A stretch of DNA of 15,503 bases, taken from NCBI GenBank assembly GCA_900556575.1, contig USPO01000012.1, forward strand, positions 1 through 15,503, given 5' to 3'. This DNA comes from an uncultured Eubacteriales bacterium (GTDB lineage Bacteria > Bacillota > Clostridia > UBA1381). Below are positions 5,913-14,400 of the stretch, piece after piece; the first letter of the stretch is position 1; each line of letters starts with the position of its first letter. The notes below the pieces were generated by a model. The model did no database searches, was not told where the DNA came from, and saw only the letters and a list, made by a program, of their open reading frames with translations. The position numbers and the translations under genes were made by a program.

Positions 5913-6734
5913 ATATTTTCTTCTGTATTCATGAGGTGTACAGCCTATAGAATTCTTAAATACTCTGCTGAAATACTGTGCCGAATTAAATCCGCACTCA
6001 ATCGAAACATCGACAATAGGATTATTTGTTTTCAGCAGCAATTCACTTGCCTTATGCAGCTTTACGCTGTTAAGGTAGCTCATCACCGATATATTTAATT
6101 CCTGACGAAAAAGCCTTGCCAAATGACTTCGGCTTATATAGCACGCGTCCGCTATGTCCTCTATTTTCTCAAGCTCCGCCGCATGACTCTCAATATATTG
6201 TATAACACTCGAAAGCTTTGTATTCGCCTTCGATTTCATTTCTCTTACGCTGTAAAACTCATCTGTATTCTGCCTATCCGCCGTATTGCTTATAATAGCG
6301 AGCATTACACCGAAAAACGAAAATACATACTTATTATCCTGTCCTAAATTAATCAAATCCCGGCTTACATCCACAAAGGTTTCAGCCTCTTCCTTCTTCA
6401 AATGAAGAAACAGAACATCATCGCCCCTCAAAAGCATATTGCAAACTTCCTGCGTGAAATACCTTTTCATATAATCCAATGTAAATTCTACACATATCCT
6501 TAGATTTTCGGCTGTACCCAAATTAAAATGCGGTACATTCGGCGGTATCAAAAGCACATCCCCGGCTTCCATTTCATAAACCTTATCCTCAATAGGGAAC
6601 TTGCAATTCCCCTCAACAAGCATCATTATCTCATACCAGTAGTGAAAATGAAAAGAACTCATTCTGTAATTTTTGCCGCGTCTGCCCATGCGAATTTTAA
6701 ATTTGTCTATGTACTCTCTAAAATAATCTTCCAT
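5901..6734 (-). CDS. AraC-family transcriptional regulator with N-terminal cupin
   Basis: A 277-residue regulator. Residues about 25-85 form a cupin-like sensor (FHFHYWYEIMMLVEG, then the EAGDVLLIPPNVPHF signature), a helical linker follows, and the C-terminal AraC DNA-binding domain has two helix-turn-helix units: about 192-213 (EDIADACYISRSHLARLFR) and about 241-262 (VSIECGFNSAQYFSRVFK), ending PHEYRRKYKK. Such proteins usually sense sugars or oligosaccharides and activate glycan-use genes. The ATG at 6734 is chosen because GGAGAGG lies 7 nt upstream; an in-frame TTG at 6752 would add six residues and absorb that site. A terminator hairpin lies immediately upstream (6753-6786), leaving no room for a promoter between, so it is expressed by read-through or from a promoter inside the preceding gene. 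Target genes are unknown; the polysaccharide genes nearby are candidates. Confidence 0.93.
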   Translation of the reverse strand: MEDYFREYIDKFKIRMGRRGKNYRMSSFHFHYWYEIMMLVEGNCKFPIEDKVYEMEAGDVLLIPPNVPHFNLGTAENLRICVEFTLDYMKRYFTQEVCNMLLRGDDVLFLHLKKEEAETFVDVSRDLINLGQDNKYVFSFFGVMLAIISNTADRQNTDEFYSVREMKSKANTKLSSVIQYIESHAAELEKIEDIADACYISRSHLARLFRQELNISVMSYLNSVKLHKASELLLKTNNPIVDVSIECGFNSAQYFSRVFKNSIGCTPHEYRRKYKKI

Positions 6735-6752
6735 CGTTTTACCTCTCCGCAA

Positions 6753-6786
6753 AAAGGGACTGTAAAACTCAATTCACAGTCCCTTT
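6753..6786 (-). terminator. Terminator of the S-layer-homology gene, in the AraC leader
   Basis: A perfect 11-bp stem pairs 6753-6763 (AAAGGGACTGT) with 6776-6786 (ACAGTCCCTTT), with a 12-nt loop. On the minus strand it runs into TTTTT (to 6751), then the AraC-family ribosome binding site. It sits 3 bp after the stop codon of the gene at 6790, and could act as an attenuator for the regulator. Confidence 0.85.
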
Positions 6787-6789
6787 AAT

Positions 6790-7857
6790 TTATCTTACCA
6801 CTACGTTATATAATCTCGTAATTGTTGCGATTGCCTGCTGCTGAGTATAATAATCTTTCGGTGCAAAGTTTTTGCTGTCCACACCGCTCATTATGCCCTT
6901 GTCCGTAACCCATCTTACATAAAACTGCGCCCATGGCGAGATTTGGTTTTTGTCGGAATATTTAAGCTGATAGTTTGTTCCGACATAGGTAAGCTTGTTA
7001 GCCGTTTCAGTTACAAGCTTTGCCGCCTCCTCACGGGTAATTACGTTTTCGGGGTCAAAGTATACTCCGCCCTTTCCGTTTACTATACCGAGTGCATATA
7101 ATATACATATGGAGCTGTCACGTCCGACGCAGTCCGCAAATGCACCAGTATCATACGAATAGCCGTTATATCTCATATAGTTTTCAATCGATGAATACCC
7201 CTGTGTTACGGCAATAAAATTACCGAGCAGTTTGCAGAAATATTCTCTCGATATATATGAATTATAGTGGCTCGTCAGCTCATACGGCAAAAGTGAGCGT
7301 GATGCCGCCTCCTGAATCGAGGGAACAGCCCATGGGTCCTCCGGCAGCTTTAAGAAATCATTAGACAGCTGAGGTGTAAATTCCACTCCGTACTGCTTCT
7401 GATCCGATTCATGATACATGGAGTCAAGGTACATATAATCCATTGTATCCTCATCCGTCATCATATAGCACATATAATTATTATCGCCGTATTTTCCTAT
7501 TTGTACTCCCGATGTAAGATTATAGGTCTTAACTCCGCTGTCGGTGTTAAGAATTAAGGTTATTCCTCTAAACGGAGTCGGATTTATTCGCCTTACAAGC
7601 TGTACACCCTGTGCGGAATAATAGAAATCCTTGATTTCATCATCAGTAAGCGTCACATAGCGGTTTTCATCAAGGTCGGCAATTTCCGCACTCTTTATTT
7701 CCGAAACATCATATAATTCCAATGCCTCCGACAAAGACATCTGCGCCGGCAAATCAACAACATTGTATGCATTTGCCGGAACAGCCGCCGCAAGCGATGC
7801 CGCCGCAAGCAGCGACGACAGCATTGCCTTTATTTTCTTTCTCATTTTCTTCTCCAT
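6790..7857 (-). CDS. Secreted protein with S-layer homology (SLH) repeats
   Basis: A 355-residue exported protein. Residues 1-30 form a signal peptide ending PANA. Residues about 31-178 are an N-terminal region I do not recognise, rich in Tyr and Asp. The C-terminal half holds three SLH-type repeats: about 179-245 (degenerate), 246-297 (ALGIVNGKGGVYFDPENVIT, REEAAKLV) and 298-353 (YSDKNQISPWAQFYV, KGIMSGVDSKNFAPKDYYT). SLH repeats usually bind pyruvylated secondary cell-wall polymers, so the protein is probably surface-anchored. AGGAAG lies 5 nt before the first ATG; an alternative ATG four codons later also has a GGAG and cannot be excluded. It follows the copper-amine-oxidase-N-like gene by 45 bp without a terminator, so the two are likely co-transcribed, and it ends at the hairpin 6753-6786. 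Confidence 0.85.
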   Translation of the reverse strand: MEKKMRKKIKAMLSSLLAAASLAAAVPANAYNVVDLPAQMSLSEALELYDVSEIKSAEIADLDENRYVTLTDDEIKDFYYSAQGVQLVRRINPTPFRGITLILNTDSGVKTYNLTSGVQIGKYGDNNYMCYMMTDEDTMDYMYLDSMYHESDQKQYGVEFTPQLSNDFLKLPEDPWAVPSIQEAASRSLLPYELTSHYNSYISREYFCKLLGNFIAVTQGYSSIENYMRYNGYSYDTGAFADCVGRDSSICILYALGIVNGKGGVYFDPENVITREEAAKLVTETANKLTYVGTNYQLKYSDKNQISPWAQFYVRWVTDKGIMSGVDSKNFAPKDYYTQQQAIATITRLYNVVVR

Positions 7858-7902
7858 TCAATCTTCCTATAACAGAACAGCCGTTCAAATAAACCGCATA
7901 TA

Positions 7903-9102
7903 TTACGGAGTATACGGGCTGATTACCATGTTAGGACCGTCCGGAATTGTTATAAAGAACTCTACATATCCCGGATTTACCTCATCAATATACATTGACT
8001 GAACAGTAAAGCGTTCAAGCTCCGATGCCTTTATAAGCTTATCCGGATTCTTACCCTTGTAGCTGCCCTTCTTAAAAGTATCTGTATTATAAGCATTGTA
8101 TACCATATCATCATCATAGCTGCGTACAAAAATTCTCGGAAGAATATTTGCCGCATTCTTGCCGTAATAATGAGTGATTATATTATTTTCAAGCTGATAT
8201 GCCGCACCTGTCAGCATAATATCCGTCCATGTGATACCCTCAAGGTCCGAAAGCATATATGATTTCTTGTCAAGGAAAAGATTATTCAGATATGTAATAG
8301 TCGCTCTTTCCTCGCCCTTCATGATAGGTACTAATGTATTGTTCGCATATCTGAAGAAATATGCCGTTCTTGTATCGCTGTTTGAAGAAATAACAATTTC
8401 CTTGGTATTGTCACCTTTATTTATATCCACAACCGCAATCGAGTCCGTACTCGGAAGGAATTTAATCTGATCCGAAAGGTTTTCGCCGTTGATGATAAGA
8501 AGAGGAGTCTGCTCCGATGCCGTATCCTTTGTTACGGTAAATGAAATTGTATCCATAGAACCGTCACCGTCGACATCTACATTCTGCCATGCAAGCGACT
8601 TATCACTATATAAATCAGCTGCCTCCGAAAGCGGAAGGAATGCATATCTTCTTGCTGCATAAGGACGCATTTTTAAGCCCTCTGTCGAAACAACTACCTG
8701 TGAATGGAAGCCGTCCCATGTTACACCAAAGTCCATTGCTTCTCCGATTGCTCTTACCGGAATAAGAGTACGGTCATTTATAATTTTTGCCGGAACATCG
8801 AGAGTAATAGCCTCTCCGTTCTTATAAAGCACATTGTCATTCAATGTCACCTGTACAACATAATTACCTCTTTGAATTGTTGCGGTCTGTGTTTCCTGAT
8901 CCCAGTTTACAGCAGCGCCCGCCTTTTCAAAAACTGCACGAAGCGGCACTAATGTACGTCCCTCTTCAATTACCGGAGCTTGGTCAAACTCCACCTTTTC
9001 ATTATCTACAATAACACTTATCGTGCTTTCCTCTGCCATAGCCGGAATAACCGGTGCGGCAAGAAGTGCGGCACTCAAAAGTGCTGAAACAAATTTCTTC
9101 AT
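7903..9102 (-). CDS. Secreted copper-amine-oxidase-N-like protein with VCBS-like region
   Basis: A 399-residue exported protein. The signal peptide is 1-23 (AMA cleavage). Residues about 27-140 contain two copies of the Cu_amine_oxidN1-type motif (42-74, APVIEEGRTLVPLRAVFE; 104-137, PAKIINDRTLIPVRAIGE), like the small protein at 182-637. Residues about 140-399 include VDVDGDGSMDTISF (175-188) and VVDINKGDNTKEIVI (224-238), which look like the Asp-rich calcium-loop blades of VCBS/FG-GAP-type repeats. No catalytic motif is visible, and it is not an amine oxidase despite the family name. AGGAGGAAAG precedes the ATG. It is 75 bp downstream of pyrE and 45 bp upstream of the SLH gene; a surface pair with the latter is likely. 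Domain calls are sound; role unknown. Confidence 0.85.
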   Translation of the reverse strand: MKKFVSALLSAALLAAPVIPAMAEESTISVIVDNEKVEFDQAPVIEEGRTLVPLRAVFEKAGAAVNWDQETQTATIQRGNYVVQVTLNDNVLYKNGEAITLDVPAKIINDRTLIPVRAIGEAMDFGVTWDGFHSQVVVSTEGLKMRPYAARRYAFLPLSEAADLYSDKSLAWQNVDVDGDGSMDTISFTVTKDTASEQTPLLIINGENLSDQIKFLPSTDSIAVVDINKGDNTKEIVISSNSDTRTAYFFRYANNTLVPIMKGEERATITYLNNLFLDKKSYMLSDLEGITWTDIMLTGAAYQLENNIITHYYGKNAANILPRIFVRSYDDDMVYNAYNTDTFKKGSYKGKNPDKLIKASELERFTVQSMYIDEVNPGYVEFFITIPDGPNMVISPYTP

Positions 9103-9177
9103 TTTTCTTTCCTCCTATACATTAAAAACCGATACTGCCCGACCGGAAAGCCATGCTCTCCGATTTTCATTTACCGA

Positions 9178-9843
9178 TTAGAATACGCAATACTGCTCCA
9201 TGTAGCCTTCCATTCTCTTAAGAACATCGGCATCAGTTCCATGCTCCTTTAAGTATTCGTATATATCCTTAACTGTTACAATCGAGTGAACCTTTATTCC
9301 AAAGTCCTCCATAACCTCCATAACAGCTGTCTTTCCCGCATTCTGTCCTACCTCGCAGCGGTTTACGGAAATAAACATATCCTCCACCTTAACATCAGCA
9401 GCACCTTTTAAAATAGGCATTGTTTCACGAATTGCCGTTCCTGCTGTGATAACGTCCTCAATAATAATGACTTTATCGCCGTCCTGCGGCTTATATCCAA
9501 CGAGTGAACCGCCCTCGCCATGGTCCTTAGCCTCCTTGCGGTTAAAGAAATATGCCTTGTCTATATCATATTCATTGTATAAAGCACCTGCACAAGCCGC
9601 AGCAAGCGGAATACCCTTGTAAGCCGGTCCGAACATACAATCAAAATCTTCACCGCAGGTTTCCTTAACGAGCATTGCGTAGAACTTACCCAATGTCGCT
9701 ATCTGCTTGCCTGTCTTATAGTTGCCTGTATTGATGAAATACGGAGTGTTTCTTCCGCTTTTTGTTACGAAATCTCCGAAACGGAGAACATCGCTTTCCA
9801 TCATAAACTCGATAAATTCCTTCTTTGTTTCACTTGATAACAT
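9178..9843 (-). CDS. pyrE: Orotate phosphoribosyltransferase
   Basis: A 221-residue cytoplasmic enzyme that joins orotate and PRPP to make orotidine 5'-phosphate in pyrimidine synthesis. Visible are GRNTPYFINTG (30-40), GPAYKGIPLA (72-81), the flexible catalytic loop RKEAKDHGEGG (102-112) and the PRPP-binding motif VIIIEDVITAGTA (125-137). Length and motifs fit bacterial PyrE. AGGAGG lies 7 nt before the ATG. No other pyrimidine gene is adjacent. It follows the sigma-factor gene by 33 bp on the same strand with no promoter or terminator visible between, so it may be expressed with it. Confidence 0.96.
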   Translation of the reverse strand: MLSSETKKEFIEFMMESDVLRFGDFVTKSGRNTPYFINTGNYKTGKQIATLGKFYAMLVKETCGEDFDCMFGPAYKGIPLAAACAGALYNEYDIDKAYFFNRKEAKDHGEGGSLVGYKPQDGDKVIIIEDVITAGTAIRETMPILKGAADVKVEDMFISVNRCEVGQNAGKTAVMEVMEDFGIKVHSIVTVKDIYEYLKEHGTDADVLKRMEGYMEQYCVF

Positions 9844-9876
9844 ATTTTTTCCTCCTAAACATACAGAGCATTGCTC

Positions 9877-10614
9877 TTAATCCTTAAAATACATCGTTCT
9901 GAATTTTTTTAGTACTGTTTTTTCCATTCTTGATACCTGCATTTGAGAAATATTCAGCCTTTGTGCAATCTCTGCCTGACTAAGCTCATTATTATACCTA
10001 AGCTCCACGAACTGCCTTTCCTTTTCTGAAAGCCTTTTCATACAGCTGTCGATAAACTCTCTGTCCTCCAGCATCAAAATGTGGTTATCTTCAGCACCCA
10101 AAACCTCGGAAAGCGAAAGCTCTCCGTCCGCATACGCCTCATATTCAAGTGACTTTATAAATGAAAAGTCACCGATTTCACGAAGTCTTTGCATATCTGC
10201 CTCGGAAATATTCAATATTCTTGCTACTTCCTCATCTGATATATCATTCTGTACTCTTTTTATCTGCTCCGCCTTATAGAATATTTCATAAAGACGGCGG
10301 GGTATTCTTACAAAGTTTCCCTTATCCCGAAAATAGTTTCTTATCTCACCCAAAACTGTCGGTGTTGCAAACGTCGCAAATTTTACACCCTTGTTAGGGT
10401 CAAAGCGTTCCACGGCATATAAAATGCCAAGAGATGCTACCTGATAAATATCATCATATTCAACACCTCTGTTTATAAACTTCCTCGAAAGTATTTCCGC
10501 TATGTATATGTACGATTCCACAATCTTATCACGGAGACTGCGGCTCTTTGTTCTTCTGTATTCGCTGAACAGCTCGTACTCGCTGCTCACAAAGCTTTTG
10601 CGAAGTGCCGCCAA
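9877..10614 (-). CDS. SigB/SigF/SigG-type RNA polymerase sigma factor
   Basis: A 245-residue sigma-70 family factor with regions 2, 3 and 4. Region 2 (about 29-100) includes YDDIYQVASLGILYAVERFD and the FATFATPTVLGEIRNYFRDKG block typical of the stress/sporulation SigB-SigF-SigG group. Region 3 is about 103-160 (RIPRRLYE onward). Region 4 is about 190-240, with the helix-turn-helix LSQAEIAQRLNISQMQVSRM. The start is TTG at 10614, with AAGGAGGGAGG 5 nt upstream; the site overlaps the stop codon of the preceding gene. The usual anti-sigma and antagonist neighbours (SpoIIAA/AB, RsbV/W, or SigE before SigG) are absent; instead the partner is a single-pass membrane protein 14 bp upstream. It could be a sporulation factor in an unusual place or a stress/envelope factor; the sequence does not decide. 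Confidence 0.92.
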   Translation of the reverse strand: MAALRKSFVSSEYELFSEYRRTKSRSLRDKIVESYIYIAEILSRKFINRGVEYDDIYQVASLGILYAVERFDPNKGVKFATFATPTVLGEIRNYFRDKGNFVRIPRRLYEIFYKAEQIKRVQNDISDEEVARILNISEADMQRLREIGDFSFIKSLEYEAYADGELSLSEVLGAEDNHILMLEDREFIDSCMKRLSEKERQFVELRYNNELSQAEIAQRLNISQMQVSRMEKTVLKKFRTMYFKD

Positions 10615-10628
10615 ATCGGCCTCCCTCC

Positions 10629-11291
10629 TTATTTACTGATGAGCTTATTTGCAATCTTTACCGATTGTTCATATGCAGCATTTTCAAGCTCATCATCCTT
10701 AGTATTTCTCTTTAGCATGATATACATTTCATTGTTATATCCGCCATTGTTGAGATAAGCGCTATCGGTAAGCTTTACCGCATATGCCGCTCCGTCAACC
10801 ATATAGAGCAGGCTTTCATCAATATCCTGATTTGCCCACTCCGACACCGGAGCATAAACATCATCAACATAATTATTATTTGTCATAGACTTGAGCGTCT
10901 GCTCGTCCGGCATGAAGATATATGAACGGTCATTGTAAAGCTCCATATTAAGCTTAGTCTGCATTGCATTATCATATTCTTCGCTGCCCGGAGTATCCGA
11001 AAATACATATCTCTGGAAATCTACATTTCTGTTTCCGTCACCGTCTATGTCATCAATCACTTCGCCCATATCGCTGACAATCTGTGCGACCTGTTCATCG
11101 GTAAACATATGGTGTCCGGCATAAGTCATTGCCAAATCATATTTCGGACGGTTCAGACACTGTGCAATTGTAAACGCAACCGCACAAACAACGAATACTA
11201 TACCGATAGTATGCCACTTATAGTACATCCAAAAATACGGCCACCACTCTTTTGTAAACATTTTTGGTTTTTCACCATAAACCTCAGCCAT
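10629..11291 (-). CDS. Single-pass membrane protein of unknown function, upstream of sigma factor
   Basis: A 220-residue protein with a short N-terminal cytoplasmic part rich in Trp and Tyr (FTKEWWPYFWMYYKWHT, 12-28), one membrane helix (about 29-46) and an extracytoplasmic domain (about 47-220). This domain contains DIDGDGN (81-87), which resembles a calcium-binding loop. I do not recognise the family. It starts at ATG 11291 with AGGAGT 8 nt upstream, behind a consensus promoter (11344-11373). Its stop lies 14 bp before the sigma-factor start, and the sigma gene's ribosome binding site overlaps the stop, so expression is coupled. The placement suggests a regulatory partner of the sigma factor, but the cytoplasmic segment is short for a classical anti-sigma domain. 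Confidence 0.75.
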   Translation of the reverse strand: MAEVYGEKPKMFTKEWWPYFWMYYKWHTIGIVFVVCAVAFTIAQCLNRPKYDLAMTYAGHHMFTDEQVAQIVSDMGEVIDDIDGDGNRNVDFQRYVFSDTPGSEEYDNAMQTKLNMELYNDRSYIFMPDEQTLKSMTNNNYVDDVYAPVSEWANQDIDESLLYMVDGAAYAVKLTDSAYLNNGGYNNEMYIMLKRNTKDDELENAAYEQSVKIANKLISK

Positions 11292-11343
11292 AATTTTTAC
11301 TCCTGTTATTCTTGGGGCTTATGCCCTTACATTATATAAAGAT

Positions 11344-11373
11344 ATTATATCACAAATGACAATGTATTGTCAA
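11344..11373 (-). promoter_or_regulatory. Consensus sigma-A promoter of the sigma-factor operon
   Basis: On the minus strand a perfect TTGACA (11373-11368) and a perfect TATAAT (11349-11344) are 18 bp apart. The leader would be about 45 nt, with a small GGGC/GCCC hairpin before the ribosome binding site. It probably drives the gene at 11291, the sigma factor and possibly pyrE and the genes beyond. Confidence 0.88.
11357..11372. promoter_or_regulatory. Perfect 7-2-7 palindrome overlapping the -35 box (candidate operator)
   Basis: TGACAATGTATTGTCA is a perfect inverted repeat with 7-bp arms and a 2-bp centre. It covers most of the -35 hexamer and the first half of the spacer, where a bound dimeric repressor would block RNA polymerase. 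No regulator is assigned. Confidence 0.5.
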
Positions 11374-11408
11374 TAGTTTTGTTATTTGTCGTGATTTAAC
11401 CTATAAAT

Positions 11409-11461
11409 AAAAAGCAGGGATGCGGTAAATCCCAACGAGTTTAACCGCACCCCTGCTTTTT
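11409..11461 (-). terminator. Terminator of the giant GH95-CE8 gene
   Basis: An 11-bp outer stem (11409-11419 with 11451-11461), a single A/C mismatch and a 6-bp inner stem (TGCGGT 11421-11426 with ACCGCA 11444-11449) form a long hairpin. On the minus strand it ends in TTTTT then ATTTAT. It starts 24 bp after the stop codon at 11486. It is nearly symmetric and would also stop plus-strand transcripts. Confidence 0.92.
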
Positions 11462-11485
11462 ATTTAAGTGGAGAGATTTTTTTAA

Positions 11486-14400
11486 TTACTCAAAATCACT
11501 GTATTCAAGTGTTATATTATCGAAATAATACTCCATCTTGTTTGTCGTATCTTTCTTGCTCATGTAAATATTGAAATACAATTCGTCTGTTCCTGCGTCT
11601 GACGGGAACTGTGTGCTTGTTCCGTCCGATGACGGCTCGGCAATTACAAAGCTCTTTTTATTGAGTATTGTATCGTTATCACGGTCCATAGCCGTCACAT
11701 AGATTGTCTTGTTTTCCAAATTTACGTCCGCAATCATTCTGTACCACTTATTTGCCATTACGGAATTTTTATCGAACTGTGTGTTATCACCGTTCACACG
11801 GGTATTATCTGTTCTCATAAAGTTGAACTGTCCCCAGCCTTTATGAACACCCCAGCGCACATATCTTGTTGTATCCGCCGCATCCTTACCTGCATTCGCC
11901 GTTGATGATGCAAGGTCAAAATAGCTGTAATCCGAAGGCATATAGGCTGTCGATTCCATAAGGAAATCAAAGCTGAACTTGAATGATTTGGTATTTGCAA
12001 GCGTTGCACCCTGCGGAAGCATATCGTTAAGCTTAAAGCTTACTCCGGTACTTGCCGATACACTTGAACCCTCTGCCTTTGTAAGTCTGTAAACCTTATT
12101 TCCCGCTCCGAGATTGGCTGTTTCACTGCCCGATGCCGTATATGCTCCGGCACTGAATCCGCTTTCTGAGTTTACAGTCGGAAGAACAGTATCAAAATCG
12201 GAATTTGTAACCGAAATTGATGTCATTTTCTTTATTTCAACATTGTATTCCTTTGTTTCGCCCTTTTCTCCCGATATTTCCTCTGCCTCTGTCAAAATAT
12301 TATATTCTTCATTGGCTGTCTGAGCCTCAACGATATAACTTCCTATTGGAATATTTTCCATTGAATATGCCTGCTCCGTATCGCCCGGTGCAAAAACAAC
12401 ATCTTCAGACTTGATAACGGCATTGCCTTTCTTTACGGTAACGGTTATTATCTGCTCCGTTTCCGGTGCCGGATTAATTACTGCTTTACCCGCAATTGTA
12501 AAGGTATTTTCCGTATCGGTTGTAGGTGCAATTTCAAAGCCTATTGTCTTTTCGGTTCCGATATTTCTATCGTCCGCCTTTCTTGCGTAAAGCTTAACTT
12601 CTGCATTTATGGCATTTTCACCGTTTGCCGGTCTGATAAGCGAAATCTTCGTACCCTCATCATTCACAACGGCAAATTCACTTGTGCTTTCCCATGAGAA
12701 CTCATAGCCCTCCGGAGCCTGCGGAAGTGAAATTTCCATTGCCGAACCGTCTGATGTGTCGATGTTTGTTGAGTCGATAACATCATTTACAGCCGCATAG
12801 GTTTCACTCATATTTGCCGGATCCCAGCCATCCTTGCCCGATGTATAAACATACGGGTTATAGCGAAGCATTGTCCACTCATTAAGCATTGAGCCTTCAA
12901 CACGCTTTGAGGTATCAACAGCACTTCCGTCCGCTTTAGTACTGCCGTATTCTCTGAAACGTGCATCCTCCGGCTGATGACCGCTCATCGAAGTCCAGCC
13001 CTTATCGTTTATTAAGAGTTTGCCGTTTACGCTGTTGATAACAGTATTTATATATGCTGCCGCAACGTCATCTCCCCACGGTCTGCCCATTGTTCCCTGA
13101 CCTGCCTTGCTTGTTCCCGTAACCTTACAGTTATAGAAAAGGTAGCCGAGCGACTCCGACGGATTTGAAGGTGCTGTAATCGTTGCACTTTCACCGTTTG
13201 AGCCTGCATTTGAGAACAGTTCACAGCTGTCAAATACCGCTTGAGCGCTTCCGCAGATGAAGTCTGTTGTTCCGCCGAGTTTACAATTTTTAAAGTACAT
13301 TCTTCCGGAATTAATTCCTATTGTATCCTGTGTTGAAATTATCTCACAGTTTATAAACTGTGCCTTATCCGCCGAGCAATGAAGTGCCGCACAGCGTTCT
13401 CGCGGACTTGAATTTACTCCTGCAAATGTGATATTATCTCTTGTCTGTAAGAATGCGTTTATTTCGTCATCACTTACACCATTTTTCTTCTGTGTCTGTA
13501 TCCATTCAAGACGATGGAACATACTGTTATTCGTATCGGGGTCTACCGATGTTATATCCGTTAATTCTTCCTCCGTATAATAGCGGTTATATGAATTTTC
13601 AAGTACAAGATTTTCGGCTGTAAATGCTGCCGCACTCTTATCAACCTTTAATGACGGACCCCAGTCACGCGGACCGTATGCCTTTCCGTCACCTATCGCA
13701 CTTTCGTCATAGTAACCGTTTTCGTTACAGCTGTCATACAATGTGCCTAAGCCGTAGTACCATGTGAGCTTTGTTTCACCCTCTGTTCCGAGCTTTCTTC
13801 TTAATGTAACATACGGTGCTTTAACAACAACCTGTTCACGATGCACTCCGGGCATTATATCGATATATACTCTGCTTTCCTCATCTGACGGCGGATTTGC
13901 GTTTACCGCATTTACAGCCTCTCTTACAGATGAATATGCTGTTTCTCCGATATATGCCGCCGCCTCTGACGGAGCATCTGTCGGTGCCACTGTTTTCGCC
14001 GGCTCTGTCGGCTCTGTTGTTTCCGTCGGTTTCGTTGTTTCTGCCGGCGCTGTCGGTTCTGCCGTCTCGCTTCCGCCTGCCGGAACAAGCTCCGCTCCTA
14101 CAAATCTGCCCTTTGAACCTGCAACATATGTGTAATATGTTTCGCCCTTCTTAACATCAAGACTTAATGATTTATTTTCCGCCTCTCCGGTTTCGTTCTT
14201 GTAATATGCCGATTCTCCGACTGCGTTTATCTTATTGTCGCTGACATCCGCCTTTGTGATGCATAATTCCTTATTTGCACCAAGACTTGTTGTGTATACG
14301 GTGAATTTACCGTCCGACGGTGCTGTGTACTTTAATGCTGTACCTATTGCCGCTCCGCCTGACCACTTACCGTTATCGCTCGATGAAATATAATAACCGA

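Noticed and set aside
9103..9177. Possible terminator between pyrE and the copper-amine-oxidase-N-like gene
   Set aside because: A short GGAGAGC/GCTTTCC hairpin and a TTTTT exist on the minus strand but lie about 17 nt apart, and no good stem directly precedes the T's. No promoter was seen either.
9877..10614. Naming the sigma factor sigF or sigG
   Set aside because: The region 2 block fits the whole SigB/F/G group, and the diagnostic neighbours of either sporulation locus are absent.
13970..14090. Repetitive minus-strand coding DNA considered as a tandem repeat or CRISPR-like array
   Set aside because: It encodes the Thr/Pro/Glu linker of the giant enzyme; repeat units are short and irregular, as expected for a linker.
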